A stretch of 64,000 nucleotides of DNA from the NCBI RefSeq assembly GCF_933775445.1, contig NC_065873.1, positions 10,540,001 to 10,604,000 on the forward strand. The letters run 5' to 3'. A program made the position numbers and the translations under genes. How positions within the stretch are numbered: position 1 is the first letter of the stretch; every line of letters begins with the position of its first letter. Origin of the DNA: Argentina anserina (lineage: Eukaryota; Streptophyta; Magnoliopsida; Rosales; Rosaceae). Positions 53,001-62,865 of this stretch are shown piece by piece. The notes beneath the pieces were generated by a model. It saw only the letters and a program-made list of their open reading frames with translations, was not told the origin of the DNA and searched no databases.

Positions 53001-53096
53001 ATTGTATTTGAGAGTTTTGCAAGTGTGGGAGTGTGTTTCTTTCAAACTGAGTATCTTTACATTGTTTGCGTATCTTTACTATTCCAATTGTGTATC

Positions 53097-53168
53097 TGAT
53101 GATTGCTCGATTACTCGACATCAATATTTATCCCTGTAAGCATCGTAAGTAGTATAAAGCAAGAGGGT
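53097..53168 (-). mobile_element. Truncated reverse-oriented Athila-like LTR end
   Basis: Read on the minus strand, this 72-bp piece matches the last 71 bp of the 5' LTR downstream (54665-54735) with about six mismatches and a one-base indel, roughly 90% identity by eye. The outer end starts TGATGATTGCTCG at 53097, joined directly to the satellite block start gtatc. If that older element made a 5-bp target duplication, gtatc (53092-53096) is the candidate. The fragment is cut at 53168 by the forward element. The identity level suggests an older or different copy of the same family. The rest of this LTR should lie beyond the right window edge. Confidence 0.85.
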
Positions 53169-54735
53169 TGATAGGAACACAAAGTCTGACGTTCTTAATG
53201 TTTATATGCCCTATTCTTATGCTTTGCTACTTCTTATTTAGTTGTTTTAGGTTCATATTTGTCATATGTATGTTCTAGGTAGAGCTATTTCGAATTTAGA
53301 TGATTTGATGATGAAATTGTGCTAAGTGTTAGAACTCCTGATTGAGCTAGGATTCCTTACTCGACTAGGACTCTACTTTCCTATTTTCATTCTTTCCTAT
53401 TCCTTAATCGACGATTTCTTTTCAGGAAAGACAATTCATATTTGGAAAGAAAGGAGAGTTGCCGAGTTGCATTCCTAGTTGAACAAGGAAATCATATTCG
53501 AGTTGAAGAAGGAGAAGAGGAGGCCGGCCTAGCTACTCCTAGTTGGACCAAGAGATTGCCGTGCAGCCTTAAAGAGATCTCCCTATTGGACTTGGTTTCC
53601 TACATCAAGTTGGATATGGAGCACATAAATCAAATCCATAACAAAGAGGATTTCAGTTTCCCAATTGGATTCTATTTCCTTTAGGCACGCAAGAAGGCTT
53701 CCTACACCTCTATATATAGAGGCCGGCCTCTCCATTCAGAAACATCATCAACCCTACACAAAAACATAGCCATAAGCTCTGCCGAATTCATCCTTCACCA
53801 TTCCAAGAAATCCTAAAACCGATTCCATCATTCCCCACCTATCAATAGCCTTCAAACACGCTTGTGAAGAAGGTTTCATCCATAGAAGTCTCGGCTACAC
53901 TTGTGGATTGCTTGATTTATAAAGTGTAACCATGATTCACTCTTGTTTAATTTCGGTTTTGGTTTTATTCTTGTTCATGGATGAAGTTGCGATTTGGTTA
54001 GTGTAGTCTTGTATCAATTTTGTCTATGAAATAGCTACTTGATTCAATTTATATAGAGGATTCGAAAATATGTTTTTGGTTTTATGAAATTCGGTTTTGG
54101 TTTCTGCCGAACCTTGTGCTTGAACAATTTCGATATCTATGTGTTATGGCTATGCTTGTAGCATGATATTTAGGTTGTTGGATTAAAGACTTATGCTAAG
54201 AACATGTTTATTCTTGTTTATGTGATTTTCGAATTGCATGGTTGTTGGTTAAGTAAGTGACATACTTGATGAATTCAATGTGCATGGCTTTGGAATTACA
54301 TGATTAAGATGAACATGTTAGAATTTCGATTATGGCTGCTTGGTTGTGATTGAATGTGTTAAGTGTCTATGTGTTTAGGTTACTGCTTAGAACCCTAAAT
54401 GCATGATCCATCCTTGGTTGTTGATTGCATAGTCTCGGCATGATGCTATAAGAAAGACATAGAGCTTGTTTCGATTTCCTTTGTGTGAGTTGTTTTGGTG
54501 ATTGTTTATGTGTTGGTTGGTTGATCACATGTACATATTAGTTTAGGTTTTATTTACTGTTTTTATGATTCAATCCAAAATCTATATCAAACCTTAAACC
54601 CTTTATGAATTCGTGTAAGTATTGTGATCCTAAGCCCTGGCTGGATCCCCGGTTTGTGAACGATACCCTCTTGCTTTATACTACTATGATGTGTTCAGGG
54701 TTAAATATTGATGTCGAGTAATCGAGCATTCATCA
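53169..54735 (+). repeat. 5' LTR (1567 bp)
   Basis: It begins TGATAGG and ends CATTCATCA, giving TG...CA ends and a 4-bp terminal inverted repeat (TGAT/ATCA). The start is fixed by the repeat with 62880 onward and the end by the primer-binding site two bases later. U3 should run to about 53745, based on the TATA box at 53711. R and U5 follow. No clear AATAAA signal was found. The 80-codon frame at 53442-53684 starts with TTG and is not called as a gene. Confidence 0.93.
53711..53718 (+). promoter_or_regulatory. TATA box of the 5' LTR promoter
   Basis: TATATATA sits in the centre of a perfect 16-bp palindrome (CCTCTATATATAGAGG, 53707-53722), overlapping a second 14-bp palindrome (AGAGGCCGGCCTCT, 53718-53731). 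By the usual plant spacing, RNA should start near 53742-53750. The equivalent in the 3' LTR is at 63422-63429. Confidence 0.75.
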
Positions 54736-54737
54736 AA

Positions 54738-54757
54738 TGGCGCCGTTGCCGGGGATC
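54738..54757 (+). promoter_or_regulatory. Primer-binding site for tRNA-Asp
   Basis: The 20-nt sequence tggcgccgttgccggggatc starts two bases after the LTR and is complementary to the 3' end of plant tRNA-Asp including CCA, as I recall that tRNA. It primes minus-strand DNA synthesis. tRNA-Asp priming is typical of Athila-type elements. Confidence 0.92.
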
Positions 54758-55503
54758 CATTAGAGATGGATCCCTAACTTTTACTACGAATTCATTGTGA
54801 ATAGTGTACATTTGTATATTCTTATTCTTATTTCGTGTAACATATAGTAATGTAACTTAGGTTGTTGTTTTGGTGCTTGAGTGAATGATTGTTGTAGGTT
54901 GTAAATCGAACGGAATAGGTAAAGTCCCTTTTGTTAATATTAGCCTTAACCCTTCATGCTAGCTCTCGAGTTTGCATGAGGTCGAGGGCGGCTTTTATTA
55001 ACACTTGGAGATTTGTCTAACACATGAGGTTAAGTCCAGCTGAGTAAGGGGCACGCTCTTTTATTACTCTGGTGCATGGGATCAAAATTGGATCTCAGAG
55101 AACTACTGACTGACATACATCTCGGTGATGGAGTCGATAGGGAGTTCGCTCTCCGTAGTTCAACAAATGAGTCCTACCATGTTCACTATCTCTGATTGAG
55201 CTAAAGGCCTTCTGAAACAAAGACTTGATCTTGTGTCTAGGCATCCATACTTAGGCCGCACGTCCACCTTGATTTACAATTTAGAATCAATCGATCATTC
55301 AATCATTGAAATGGCAAAAAGAACTTGTGAATTGTATGAACTTGTGAAAACGTAAAGAACTAACACTTGTAAACTTAACATAGTTGTTGTGTCCTTCCCC
55401 TTAAGTGTGCGTGTGTGTGACTAAGGGAAGGCACGAATTTTATGTATCCATTATGTATTCTTCATGGCTAACTCGTTACCTTTCATATAAACAGGTACTA
55501 TGC
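54758..55503 (+). other. Untranslated leader with candidate intron
   Basis: No supported gene lies here. The stretch has many stop codons. It contains a strong 5' splice-site-like sequence (AG|GTAAAGT, GT at 54919-54920), a CTAAC branch-point-like sequence at 55468-55472, and a 3' splice-site-like ACAG|GT ending at 55494. Together these define a candidate 576-nt intron at 54919-55494. Packaging signals are expected in such leaders, but none was identified. Confidence 0.6.
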
Positions 55504-57000
55504 ATGTCCGAATTTTCTAAGAAGACACAAGAGCTCAAGGATCGAATTCAAGCACTTAGAGATTTAAACAACTCTTTCATAAGTAGACCTTTGAATTTTG
55601 AAACATCTCCAAGCAATTCAATCTTAAACTCTTCACCTAGATCAGAAGAAGAGGAAGATCTGTCTTTTCCATTCGTCTTCAAGTCAGACTTAGACACAAT
55701 TGCGGACCGTGACATAATTCCTGTTGGTGCTCCAATGGCACTAAAGAATGCATTCATTCCCACCACCCCGGAATCACCTTCATGCATTGCTTTCACTCCA
55801 CCTGATGAAGCTAACTTCTCCATTCCTGTTCAATTGCTTGGGCAGCTGCCTAAATACTCTGGCTCATCAATGGAAGACCCTAATGTTCACCTTAGGGAGT
55901 TCTTGGACATTTGCAAGCTCCAATCGATTCATCATCTTTCTCAAGAAGGCTTGAGGTTGCTTTTGTTCCCATTTACCCTTAAGGATGATGCTAAACGTTG
56001 GTTGTATTCTTTGCCTGCAGGAATCATCACTACATGGGACGAAATGACTAGGAGGTTCTTGAAGCAATTCTTCCCTGCTCAACTCACGAAAAGACTTAGG
56101 AGGGAGATTCAGAACTTCACTCAAAAAGATGGTGATTCACTCTATGAGGCTTGGGAAGAATTTCAGGAACTACAAAGGAAGTGTCCTCACCATGGTATTT
56201 CGTTGGATGACTTAGTGCAATTCTTCTATGAAGGACTCGACACCACCAATAAGAGCATGGTGGACTCGGCATGTGGCTGCACATTCATGAACAAAACCGG
56301 TCAAGAAGCTTACACCTTGATCGATGACTTGGCTGACAACAATCGCCAATTTAGTTCCAAGGAGAAGAGAGGAAGCAAGAGCCGTGGGGTGTATGATGTT
56401 GATGCAAGGAATCAGATGGCGACTTTAGAAAGGAAGCTTGACGTGCTAGTCAAGGCATTCAATGGTTCGAGCATCAACCCTCAAGCATGCGGCATTTGTT
56501 CTTTCAAGGATCACACTACTGACAATTGTCCAAATGGTGCAATGACTGAAGAAGAGTTGAACTTTATGGGGCAACAAAGGCCTAGGTACGATCCATACTC
56601 GAACACATACAACCCTGGACTTAGAGATCATCCAAATTTTCGTTGGAGCAACAATGCTCAACCATCCAATACTCAAGGTCAAGGACCTCGTCCTTCAGGT
56701 TTGTTTGTGAGGCCTCAGGTACCTCAAGGTTCTGCTCCCTTTAACTCTAATGTTCATGGTTCGAATAATGCATCTTCACCTAATTATGATGAACTTTTGA
56801 AGTCTCTTGCTCAAGGGCAACAAAATCTAAACACTGCTACTCAAGCTTTGGTTACAGGTCAACAAGCTCATTCTAAGGATATAACCGAGCTTAAGAAGCA
56901 GATGGGACAAGTGATCGATTTCATGGGCAAGATCCATGAAGGAGGGAAGTTGCCGAGCCAAACTGAGCCTAATCCAAATGTAAAGGCCATGGTGACACGA
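55504..57000 (+). other. Gag region of the polyprotein
   Basis: It contains the plant retrotransposon Gag core, with motifs [30 protein letters not shown] and [19 protein letters not shown] that are close to Athila Gag as I know it. A single zinc knuckle C-x2-C-x4-H-x4-C starts at 56488 and should bind RNA. A Gln/Asn/Pro-rich linker (about 56570-56960) follows. The Gag/protease boundary is not defined by sequence. Confidence 0.85.
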
Positions 57001-60000
57001 AGTGGGAGGACCTTGGATGCTCCAATGCAGCAACACAAGAAGGCTGTGCCTTCTAAAGGTAAGGAGGCCGAGAATTACAATGCCAAAGACTTAGAGAAGG
57101 ACCCTGCCTCCTCTAAAGCCAATGATGCCGTGCCTCCACCAAAAGAAGATCGTGCTTTGCATGACAAAGGTAAGAATCCTAACTCTAGTGGTTTGGTTTC
57201 AACTAATGATCTTCCTCGTGTCCCCTTCCCTAGTAGATTCGCAAAGCAAAAGAAGGATGACTCTGATCAAGCCATGCTCGACATTTTCAAGAAGGTGGAA
57301 GTGAACATGCCTCTTATTGAATGCATACAACAAAACCCTAAGTATGCTAAGTTTTTGAAAGAATTGTGCACCAATAAGAGGATGACTCGAGAGAAGGAGG
57401 TTGTTACAATGAGTGAGACGGTTTCTGCCGTGCTCCAAAGGAAGCTACCACCAAAGCTTAAGGATCCAGGGAGTTTTTCTATCCCTTGTACAATCGGAAA
57501 CATGACATTTGAAAAGATAATGTTAGACTTAGGTGCATCTATTAATGTAATGCCGCACTATATCTATGAGAACCTAGGTCTAGGTGATTTGAAACGTGAT
57601 AATGTTGTGATTCGATTGGCTGATTGTTCCAACAAAGTCCCTTTGGGCTATGTTGAAGATGTTCTTGTGCAGGTTTCGAGCTTGATCTTTCCTGCCGACT
57701 TCTATGTCATTGACATGGAACCAACGGAGGCAGATGACAAGGAGGTTCCTATCTTGTTAGGCCGCCCCTTCATGAGGACTGCAAGAACAAAAATCGATGT
57801 GTTTAGTGGATCACTCACCTTTGAGTTCGATGGTGAAGTGATTAGCTTCAACATCTTTGAAGCTATGAGGTATCCTCTTTCGGAGTTAAGTGATTGTTTT
57901 TCAGTTGACATACTTGATTCCCTTGCAGATAACTATCTAGATACCTTGACAACTGACGAGTTGGCACTCACCATTGCCCAAGGGGCCGGATTCACAAGTG
58001 ATAGCTCGAACATTTCGGTGCTAGAAGCTAAAGATGCCGTGCCATCTTTCATTCATGAAACCGTGACCTCCCTTGAGGTTGCACGTGAGGTAAGTTTTGT
58101 CTCTCCTAGTCCAATTCTCTTAACTACTAACAAGAATCTTCCTTCTGTGGTGCAAGCTCCAAAGCTTGATCTTAAGGTTCTTCCGGACCACTTGAAGTAT
58201 GCGTTTTTAGGAGAAGAGGATACATTGCCCGTGATCATTTCATCTGCACTAAATGAGGAGCAAGAAGAGAGATTGATTGAAGTGTTGAAGAGACACAAGA
58301 CGGCAATAGGATGGACCTTAGCCGACATCAAGGGGATCAGCCCTACCATGTGTGTGCATCGAATATTGCTAGAAGATGGTGCCAAACCAACCAAGGAAGG
58401 TCAGAGACGCCTTCACCCACCAATGATGCAAGTTGTAAAGGATGAGATCACTAAGTTGCACGACTGTGGCGTGATCTACCCCATCTCGGATAGTAGGTGG
58501 ATCTCTCCCATCCAAGTTGTGCCAAAGAAGTCAGGCATCACGGTGGTGAAGAACAAGGACAACGAGTTGGTGCCTCAAAGGACAGTGACCGGTCATAGAG
58601 TATGTATTGACTATAGGAAGCTCAATGCGACAACAAGGAAGGATCATATGCCATTGCCATTCATTGATCAAATGCTTGAGAGGTTAGCTGGTCACTCTTT
58701 CTATTGTTTCCTTGATGGATATAGTGGATACAACCAAATAAGTGTTGCGGAAGAAGATCAAGAGAAGACTACATTCACATGCCCTTTTGGTACGTTTGCT
58801 TATCGTCGCATGCCTTTTGGTTTATGCAACGCCCCAGGTACGTTTCAACGTTGTATGTATCACATTTTCTCTGAGTATATTGGTTCAAAAATTGAAGTTT
58901 TCATGGATGATTTTTCTGTCTATGGTGAAGATTTCGAAACTTGCCTTGAAAATGTTGAACTAGTGCTTAAACGTTGTGAAGAAACTAACTTGGTTTTGAA
59001 TTGGGAAAAATGTCACTTTATGGTCACGCAAGGTATTGTCTTAGGTCATATTGTTTCATCTAGAGGAATTGAGGTTGATAAGTCTAAAATAGATCTTGTG
59101 CGTCACTTACCCCTCCCCACGAGTGTGAGGGATGTTCGATCGTTTCTTGGACATGCAGGTTTCTATCGTAGGTTTATCAAGGACTTTTCCAAGATTGCGA
59201 GACCAATGAGTTCATTACTTCAAAAGGACGTCCCATTTCACTTTGATGATGATTGCAAGCATGCATTTGAGACTTTGAAGAAGCTCTTAACTTCAGCACC
59301 GATCATGGCACCGCCGGATTGGTCCTTGCCCTTTGAGTTGATGTGTGATGCCTCCGACTATGCAGTTGGAGCCGTGCTAGGGCAGAGGAAGGACAAGCAG
59401 CCCTACGCCATCTATTATGCCTCACGAACACTCAATGATGCTCAACAAAACTACACCACAACTGAAAAAGAACTTCTTGCCGTGATCTTTGCTCTCGATA
59501 AGTTTCGTTCTTACTTACTTCAATCTAAAGTTATTGTTTACACTGACCATGCAGCTTTGAAGTATTTAATGACAAAGAAGGATGCCAAACCGAGATTGAT
59601 TCGATGGATTCTTCTACTCCAAGAGTTTGATCTCGAGATCAAGGACAAGAAGGGAAGTGACAATGTTGTGGCGGATCATTTGAGTCGTTTGGTAAGAGAT
59701 GCCGAGCCCTTGGCCATCCAAGAGAGCTTTCCGGACGAGCAACTCTTTCGAGTTGAGGTAAGTGAGCCATGGTATGCAGATATTGTCAATTATCTTGTTT
59801 CTAAGCAATTTCCTGATACATTATCGCATGCACAAAAGAATAGACTCAAGGCATTAGCTAAGTATTATGTTTGGGATGAACCATACTTGTGGAAACATTG
59901 TGTTGATCAAATCATTAGGAGGTGTGTCCCTGAACATGAACATCAATCTATACTTACGTTTTGCCATTCTGAATCTTGTGGAGGACATTTTGGTTCACGT

Positions 60001-61065
60001 AGGACTGCTCTTAAGGTGTTAGAATGTGGTTTCTTTTGGCCTACGATTTTTAAAGATGCATATCATTTTTGCATGACTTGTGATAGATGCCAACGCATGG
60101 GAAACGTAGGATCTAGAGATCAAATGCCTATGACACCGATTATATATGTCGAAATTTTTGATTGTTGGGGTATTGATTTCATGGGACCTTTTCCTAGTTC
60201 TAATGGTTTCTTATACATACTCGTTTGTGTTGACTATGTTTCGAAATGGGTGGAAGCAAAGGCCACCCGGACTAATGATTCTCGAGTTGTTGCAGATTTC
60301 CTTCGTTCTAGCATTTTCTCTAGGTTTGGTATGCCGAGAGTTATCATTAGTGATGGAGGAGCTCACTTTTGCAACCGGACCATTGAGGCGTTGTTGAAGA
60401 AGTATGGAATCAAGCATAAGATTGCTACGCCTTATCACCCCCAAACAAGTGGACAAGTGGAGCTATCTAATCGTGAGATCAAGAGAATTTTGGAGAAATC
60501 TGTTGGACCATCACGCAAGGATTGGTCTCAACGATTGGATGATGCTCTTTGGGCCTATAGGACGGCATACAAGACTCCCCTAGGCATGTCACCATTTCGA
60601 CTAGTCTATGGCAAGGCGTGCCATCTTCCCGTGGAGCTTGAACATCGTGCATGGTGGGCTGTGAAGAATTTTAACATGGACATTGATGAGGCCGGATTAC
60701 ATAGGAAGTTGCAATTGCATGAGCTTGAAGAGATTAGGAATGAGGCCTATGATTCGGCAATGGTTTACAAGGAGAAGACTAAGACATTCCATGACCGCAT
60801 GATTAGGAAGAAACAATTTGTCGTTGGACAGAAAGTTCTTTTGTTTAATTCTCGACTTAGATTGTTTCCGGGCAAGCTCCGTTCTAGGTGGCTTGGACCG
60901 TTTGTTATTACTAATATTTTTCCTTCTGGTGCTATTCAGATCAAAAGCATGGTGCATGGAAAGGAATTCACGGTCAATGGACATCGCTTGAAGCCGTACT
61001 ATGACAATTTCGTGGAACACAATGTGGAGGAGACGTCTCTCCTTGATCCTACGGCAAGCAAGTGA
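55504..61065 (+). CDS. gag-pol: Gag-Pol polyprotein of Athila-type retrotransposon
   Basis: One uninterrupted frame of 1853 codons from the ATG at 55504, ending TGA at 61063-61065. It encodes the capsid protein and all replication enzymes of the element. Order, numbered from this start: Gag core (about 103-285), CCHC zinc knuckle (C329, C332, H337, C342), protease (D675), reverse transcriptase (D1071, D1135, D1136), RNase H (D1282, E1323, D1348, D1391), integrase zinc finger (H1488, H1495, C1526, C1529), integrase core (D1558, D1617, E1653) and a C-terminal GPF-type module from G1798. There is no frameshift or stop between gag and pol, so the polyprotein must be processed by its own protease. 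The frame stays open upstream to a GTG at 55405, and another in-frame ATG lies at 55453. I prefer 55504 because it follows the candidate splice acceptor and the hydrophilic MSEF start looks more Gag-like, but 55453 cannot be excluded. The product should act in the cytoplasm (particle) and nucleus (integration). Confidence 0.92.
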   Translation: MSEFSKKTQELKDRIQALRDLNNSFISRPLNFETSPSNSILNSSPRSEEEEDLSFPFVFKSDLDTIADRDIIPVGAPMALKNAFIPTTPESPSCIAFTPPDEANFSIPVQLLGQLPKYSGSSMEDPNVHLREFLDICKLQSIHHLSQEGLRLLLFPFTLKDDAKRWLYSLPAGIITTWDEMTRRFLKQFFPAQLTKRLRREIQNFTQKDGDSLYEAWEEFQELQRKCPHHGISLDDLVQFFYEGLDTTNKSMVDSACGCTFMNKTGQEAYTLIDDLADNNRQFSSKEKRGSKSRGVYDVDARNQMATLERKLDVLVKAFNGSSINPQACGICSFKDHTTDNCPNGAMTEEELNFMGQQRPRYDPYSNTYNPGLRDHPNFRWSNNAQPSNTQGQGPRPSGLFVRPQVPQGSAPFNSNVHGSNNASSPNYDELLKSLAQGQQNLNTATQALVTGQQAHSKDITELKKQMGQVIDFMGKIHEGGKLPSQTEPNPNVKAMVTRSGRTLDAPMQQHKKAVPSKGKEAENYNAKDLEKDPASSKANDAVPPPKEDRALHDKGKNPNSSGLVSTNDLPRVPFPSRFAKQKKDDSDQAMLDIFKKVEVNMPLIECIQQNPKYAKFLKELCTNKRMTREKEVVTMSETVSAVLQRKLPPKLKDPGSFSIPCTIGNMTFEKIMLDLGASINVMPHYIYENLGLGDLKRDNVVIRLADCSNKVPLGYVEDVLVQVSSLIFPADFYVIDMEPTEADDKEVPILLGRPFMRTARTKIDVFSGSLTFEFDGEVISFNIFEAMRYPLSELSDCFSVDILDSLADNYLDTLTTDELALTIAQGAGFTSDSSNISVLEAKDAVPSFIHETVTSLEVAREVSFVSPSPILLTTNKNLPSVVQAPKLDLKVLPDHLKYAFLGEEDTLPVIISSALNEEQEERLIEVLKRHKTAIGWTLADIKGISPTMCVHRILLEDGAKPTKEGQRRLHPPMMQVVKDEITKLHDCGVIYPISDSRWISPIQVVPKKSGITVVKNKDNELVPQRTVTGHRVCIDYRKLNATTRKDHMPLPFIDQMLERLAGHSFYCFLDGYSGYNQISVAEEDQEKTTFTCPFGTFAYRRMPFGLCNAPGTFQRCMYHIFSEYIGSKIEVFMDDFSVYGEDFETCLENVELVLKRCEETNLVLNWEKCHFMVTQGIVLGHIVSSRGIEVDKSKIDLVRHLPLPTSVRDVRSFLGHAGFYRRFIKDFSKIARPMSSLLQKDVPFHFDDDCKHAFETLKKLLTSAPIMAPPDWSLPFELMCDASDYAVGAVLGQRKDKQPYAIYYASRTLNDAQQNYTTTEKELLAVIFALDKFRSYLLQSKVIVYTDHAALKYLMTKKDAKPRLIRWILLLQEFDLEIKDKKGSDNVVADHLSRLVRDAEPLAIQESFPDEQLFRVEVSEPWYADIVNYLVSKQFPDTLSHAQKNRLKALAKYYVWDEPYLWKHCVDQIIRRCVPEHEHQSILTFCHSESCGGHFGSRRTALKVLECGFFWPTIFKDAYHFCMTCDRCQRMGNVGSRDQMPMTPIIYVEIFDCWGIDFMGPFPSSNGFLYILVCVDYVSKWVEAKATRTNDSRVVADFLRSSIFSRFGMPRVIISDGGAHFCNRTIEALLKKYGIKHKIATPYHPQTSGQVELSNREIKRILEKSVGPSRKDWSQRLDDALWAYRTAYKTPLGMSPFRLVYGKACHLPVELEHRAWWAVKNFNMDIDEAGLHRKLQLHELEEIRNEAYDSAMVYKEKTKTFHDRMIRKKQFVVGQKVLLFNSRLRLFPGKLRSRWLGPFVITNIFPSGAIQIKSMVHGKEFTVNGHRLKPYYDNFVEHNVEETSLLDPTASK
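57454..57876 (+). other. Aspartic protease domain
   Basis: The active-site motif is L-D-L-G-A-S (aspartate codon at 57526), with L in place of the usual S or T after the aspartate, as is normal in Athila elements. The flap-side motif ILLGRPF begins at 57751. Like retroviral proteases it should work as a dimer to cut the polyprotein. Confidence 0.87.
58351..59693 (+). other. Reverse transcriptase and RNase H domains
   Basis: RT motifs in order are [32 protein letters not shown] (catalytic aspartate codon at 58714), [15 protein letters not shown] and FMDDFSVYG (from 58900). The [12 protein letters not shown] thumb/connection motif follows. RNase H starts at about 59335 with its four acidic residues in [22 protein letters not shown] and VADHLSR. 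All catalytic positions are intact. Confidence 0.92.
59950..61062 (+). other. Integrase domain
   Basis: The N-terminal HHCC zinc finger has histidines in CHSESCGGH and cysteines in CDRC. The catalytic D,D-35-E residues are in GIDFMGP (codon at 60175), ISDGGAHF (60352) and GQVELSN (60460). The motif [19 protein letters not shown] is characteristic of Athila integrase. The C-terminal module has GPF at 60895 and NGHRLKPYY. No chromodomain follows, consistent with a non-chromovirus Ty3/gypsy element. Confidence 0.92.
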
Positions 61066-61207
61066 TGATTTGAAGATAGTCTAGGCTATAGACTCTAAAC
61101 TTAAGCCAATGAAGGAGCCATCAACGAGTGTTTGCATTTTCTTATCCCTTAACTCTTTCTAATTTTCGTTGCTTATCATATTGTACATTGAGGGCAATGT
61201 AAGTTTT

Positions 61208-61222
61208 AAGTGTGGGGTGGGG
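61208..61222 (+). promoter_or_regulatory. Internal polypurine-tract-like motif 1
   Basis: aagtgtggggtgggg lies 143 bp after the gag-pol stop and is preceded by a 6-bp-stem hairpin at 61185-61200. It shares the aagtgtgggg core with the tract at the 3' LTR and could serve as an additional plus-strand primer site. That role is inferred. Confidence 0.5.
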
Positions 61223-61976
61223 TATACATCATTCGTTGAATTCTATTGTTTGATGCTTATGTGTTTCAATTCTATGTTTTGATTTTCGAAATCTTAGTGT
61301 CATTTTAGTCCTGTTTTTCGATTTTTATGTTGTTTAGTTGTTTTGTTTTTGTTTTGAGTCCTAGGTATGCCTTTAACTGTCTAGGATGAGTTGATCTTTG
61401 AATTTATGGTGGATAGATGATCATGATATTGGAATGAACTTCATTGTTATTTGATGGTTAATCGATGTGTAGATTTTGTACGAACATGTAGTAGATGAGG
61501 ATTTTGAAACTTAGGTACAGAATGAGCATGTTCTTTACTTGTTTGAATTCATGTAACCTATGTGAGATTCGAGCCATATATATGTGCCTTTCTTTGGAGA
61601 GTTTATTCTATCGTTTCTTGGCTTTATAACCTCATTACATCTAGTTTGATCAATTCATATGCCATAGAATTGCAATGAACTAGAGAATGCTAGAACTTAC
61701 TTTGTGAAACTTTCGAAGCTTTATGTCATAATATACTCTGATTTTGAAAAGGATTGTTGGATCTTTTTAGGATTTCCACCACTTAAGCCAAAAAGCCGTA
61801 TTCCCTATTTGAGCCCTGCTTGGGACACCTTAGTTTTAACCCTTTTGAGCCTACGTTAAGCCTTTTCTTTCATTACCAACATGTTATATCCTTGCTTAGT
61901 ATAGTTATATCTCTACCTTGTCTTTGAGGCTTGGCAGAGCCGATTCTGGATGTAATATGGAGTGATGATTTGATTC

Positions 61977-61988
61977 AAGTGTGGGGTT
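61977..61988 (+). promoter_or_regulatory. Internal polypurine-tract-like motif 2
   Basis: aagtgtggggtt is identical over 12 bases to the tract at 62866 and lies about midway through the 3' spacer. Its function is unproven. Confidence 0.45.
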
Positions 61989-62011
61989 ATGCTATTGTAT
62001 GTATGTTATGC

Positions 62012-62128
62012 CGTGAAAAGAGTATGAAAAAGAAAAAAAATGAATGATGCCGTGAGAAAAAGAAGAGAAAAAGATATATACACGGCAAGAAAAGAAAAAT
62101 ATGAAAGAAAGTATGATGAAAGATCTCG
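62012..62128 (+). repeat. Purine-rich low-complexity stretch
   Basis: The stretch is dominated by runs of A with scattered G (gaaaaag, aaaaaaaa, agaagagaaaaag), broken by tgccgtg/cacggca pairs. Its position in the long spacer behind pol is common in Athila-like elements. No function is shown. Confidence 0.7.
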
Positions 62129-62865
62129 GCATACATACTTGTTTTTGGTGAATTTGGAGTTGTGATGTATTTGTTGAAGGCTCAATAGTGTTATACTTAG
62201 CCTTTGTTCGTTTTCACAATATTTAAAGTGAAGAATGGGTCCAACATGATGATATTTGGCCCTTGTTTTATGGAGTATGGCGACATAAGGTAGATGTTTT
62301 GCTCTGCTAAGTCTTGAGGATGAACCTTGTGATTCCTTTTACCTTGAAAATATATCAATGCCGAGCCTAGCCTACCCTCTTCTAAAGATCCGCATGATTC
62401 TTAAAATGAGTAGTCCTTGAATTGTGGAGTTTGTTTCATGAGTAAGCATATGGTTTGGGTTCATTTGTGCATATGGTTGGTATCTTTCATGAGGTTTTCG
62501 ATTTTCACTATGCTTATAACTCTTGTGTGTGAAAAAGCTTTTAAGCATATGCCATGTTCTTGAGAGAAAAGATTTGGAGTGCATATCCTATGAGAGTTGA
62601 ATTTGAACTCGTTTTGAACATGTTGAGCTTAATTACACCTTTGTTTCTGCCATGTCTTACTTGTTAAACGAAATCTCATGTTCATTAACCATTGAATTCA
62701 TCTTATCTATTTCGATTGAATGCTATTCTTGATGCTATGAGTTTGAAGATCTCTGAGACAAAATGTTGAAGGCATTAGAATGTTGTGTCGTTAGCTTTAG
62801 TGTTTTGATTTCGTATTATGTCTTGATTTTCGTTTTTAGTGTTTGCTAAGGGACTAGCAAAGTCT

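Larger units (their letters stand above)
1..53096 (+). repeat. Long satellite DNA array of gtatcttt-headed blocks
   Basis: A continuous head-to-tail array with no foreign insertion that I can see. Every unit is assembled from blocks that begin with gtatcttt. Block A (gtatctttacatcgtttgc, 19 bp) and block B (22 bp, ending ctattccaattgt) form a 41-bp pair present one to three times. Block C (23 bp, contains catttctcgtttga) and the long block D (84-85 bp, contains gatgcgag, ttttgcaagtgtggg and ttctttcaaactga) follow. Dividing the length by 189 bp gives roughly 280 units. For a standard 189-bp unit I counted A 35, C 30, G 35 and T 89, so GC is about 34% and T exceeds A 2.5-fold on this strand. 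No inverted units were seen. Variant bases cluster by region, which suggests local homogenisation. The array runs off the left edge and stops at 53096 against an LTR fragment. I do not recognise it as a named satellite family. A centromeric or pericentromeric location is inference. Confidence 0.95.

Noticed and set aside
1..53096. CRISPR-like regular repeats
   Set aside because: There are no unique spacers. Both repeat and between-repeat sequence are conserved, and the host is a plant.
1..53096. Telomeric or rDNA spacer repeats
   Set aside because: No TTTAGGG-type motif, no rRNA sequence and no spacer promoter pattern were seen.
53442..53684. 80-codon frame in the 5' LTR (copy at 63153-63395)
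   Set aside because: It begins with TTG, lies in U3 upstream of the TATA box, and repeats only because the LTR repeats. No similarity is recognised.
55405..55503. Upstream extension of gag-pol to GTG at 55405 or ATG at 55453
   Set aside because: GTG is not a usual plant start. The segment looks like intron 3' sequence (branch point and acceptor) and is poorly Gag-like. The ATG at 55453 remains a possible alternative.
55548..61020. Antisense and out-of-frame small ORFs within gag-pol
   Set aside because: These are shadows of the conserved polyprotein frame, with no independent support.
62372..62584. 70-codon antisense frame in the 3' spacer
   Set aside because: Antisense frames are known in some Ty3/gypsy lineages, but this one is short, has no recognisable motif and no visible promoter.
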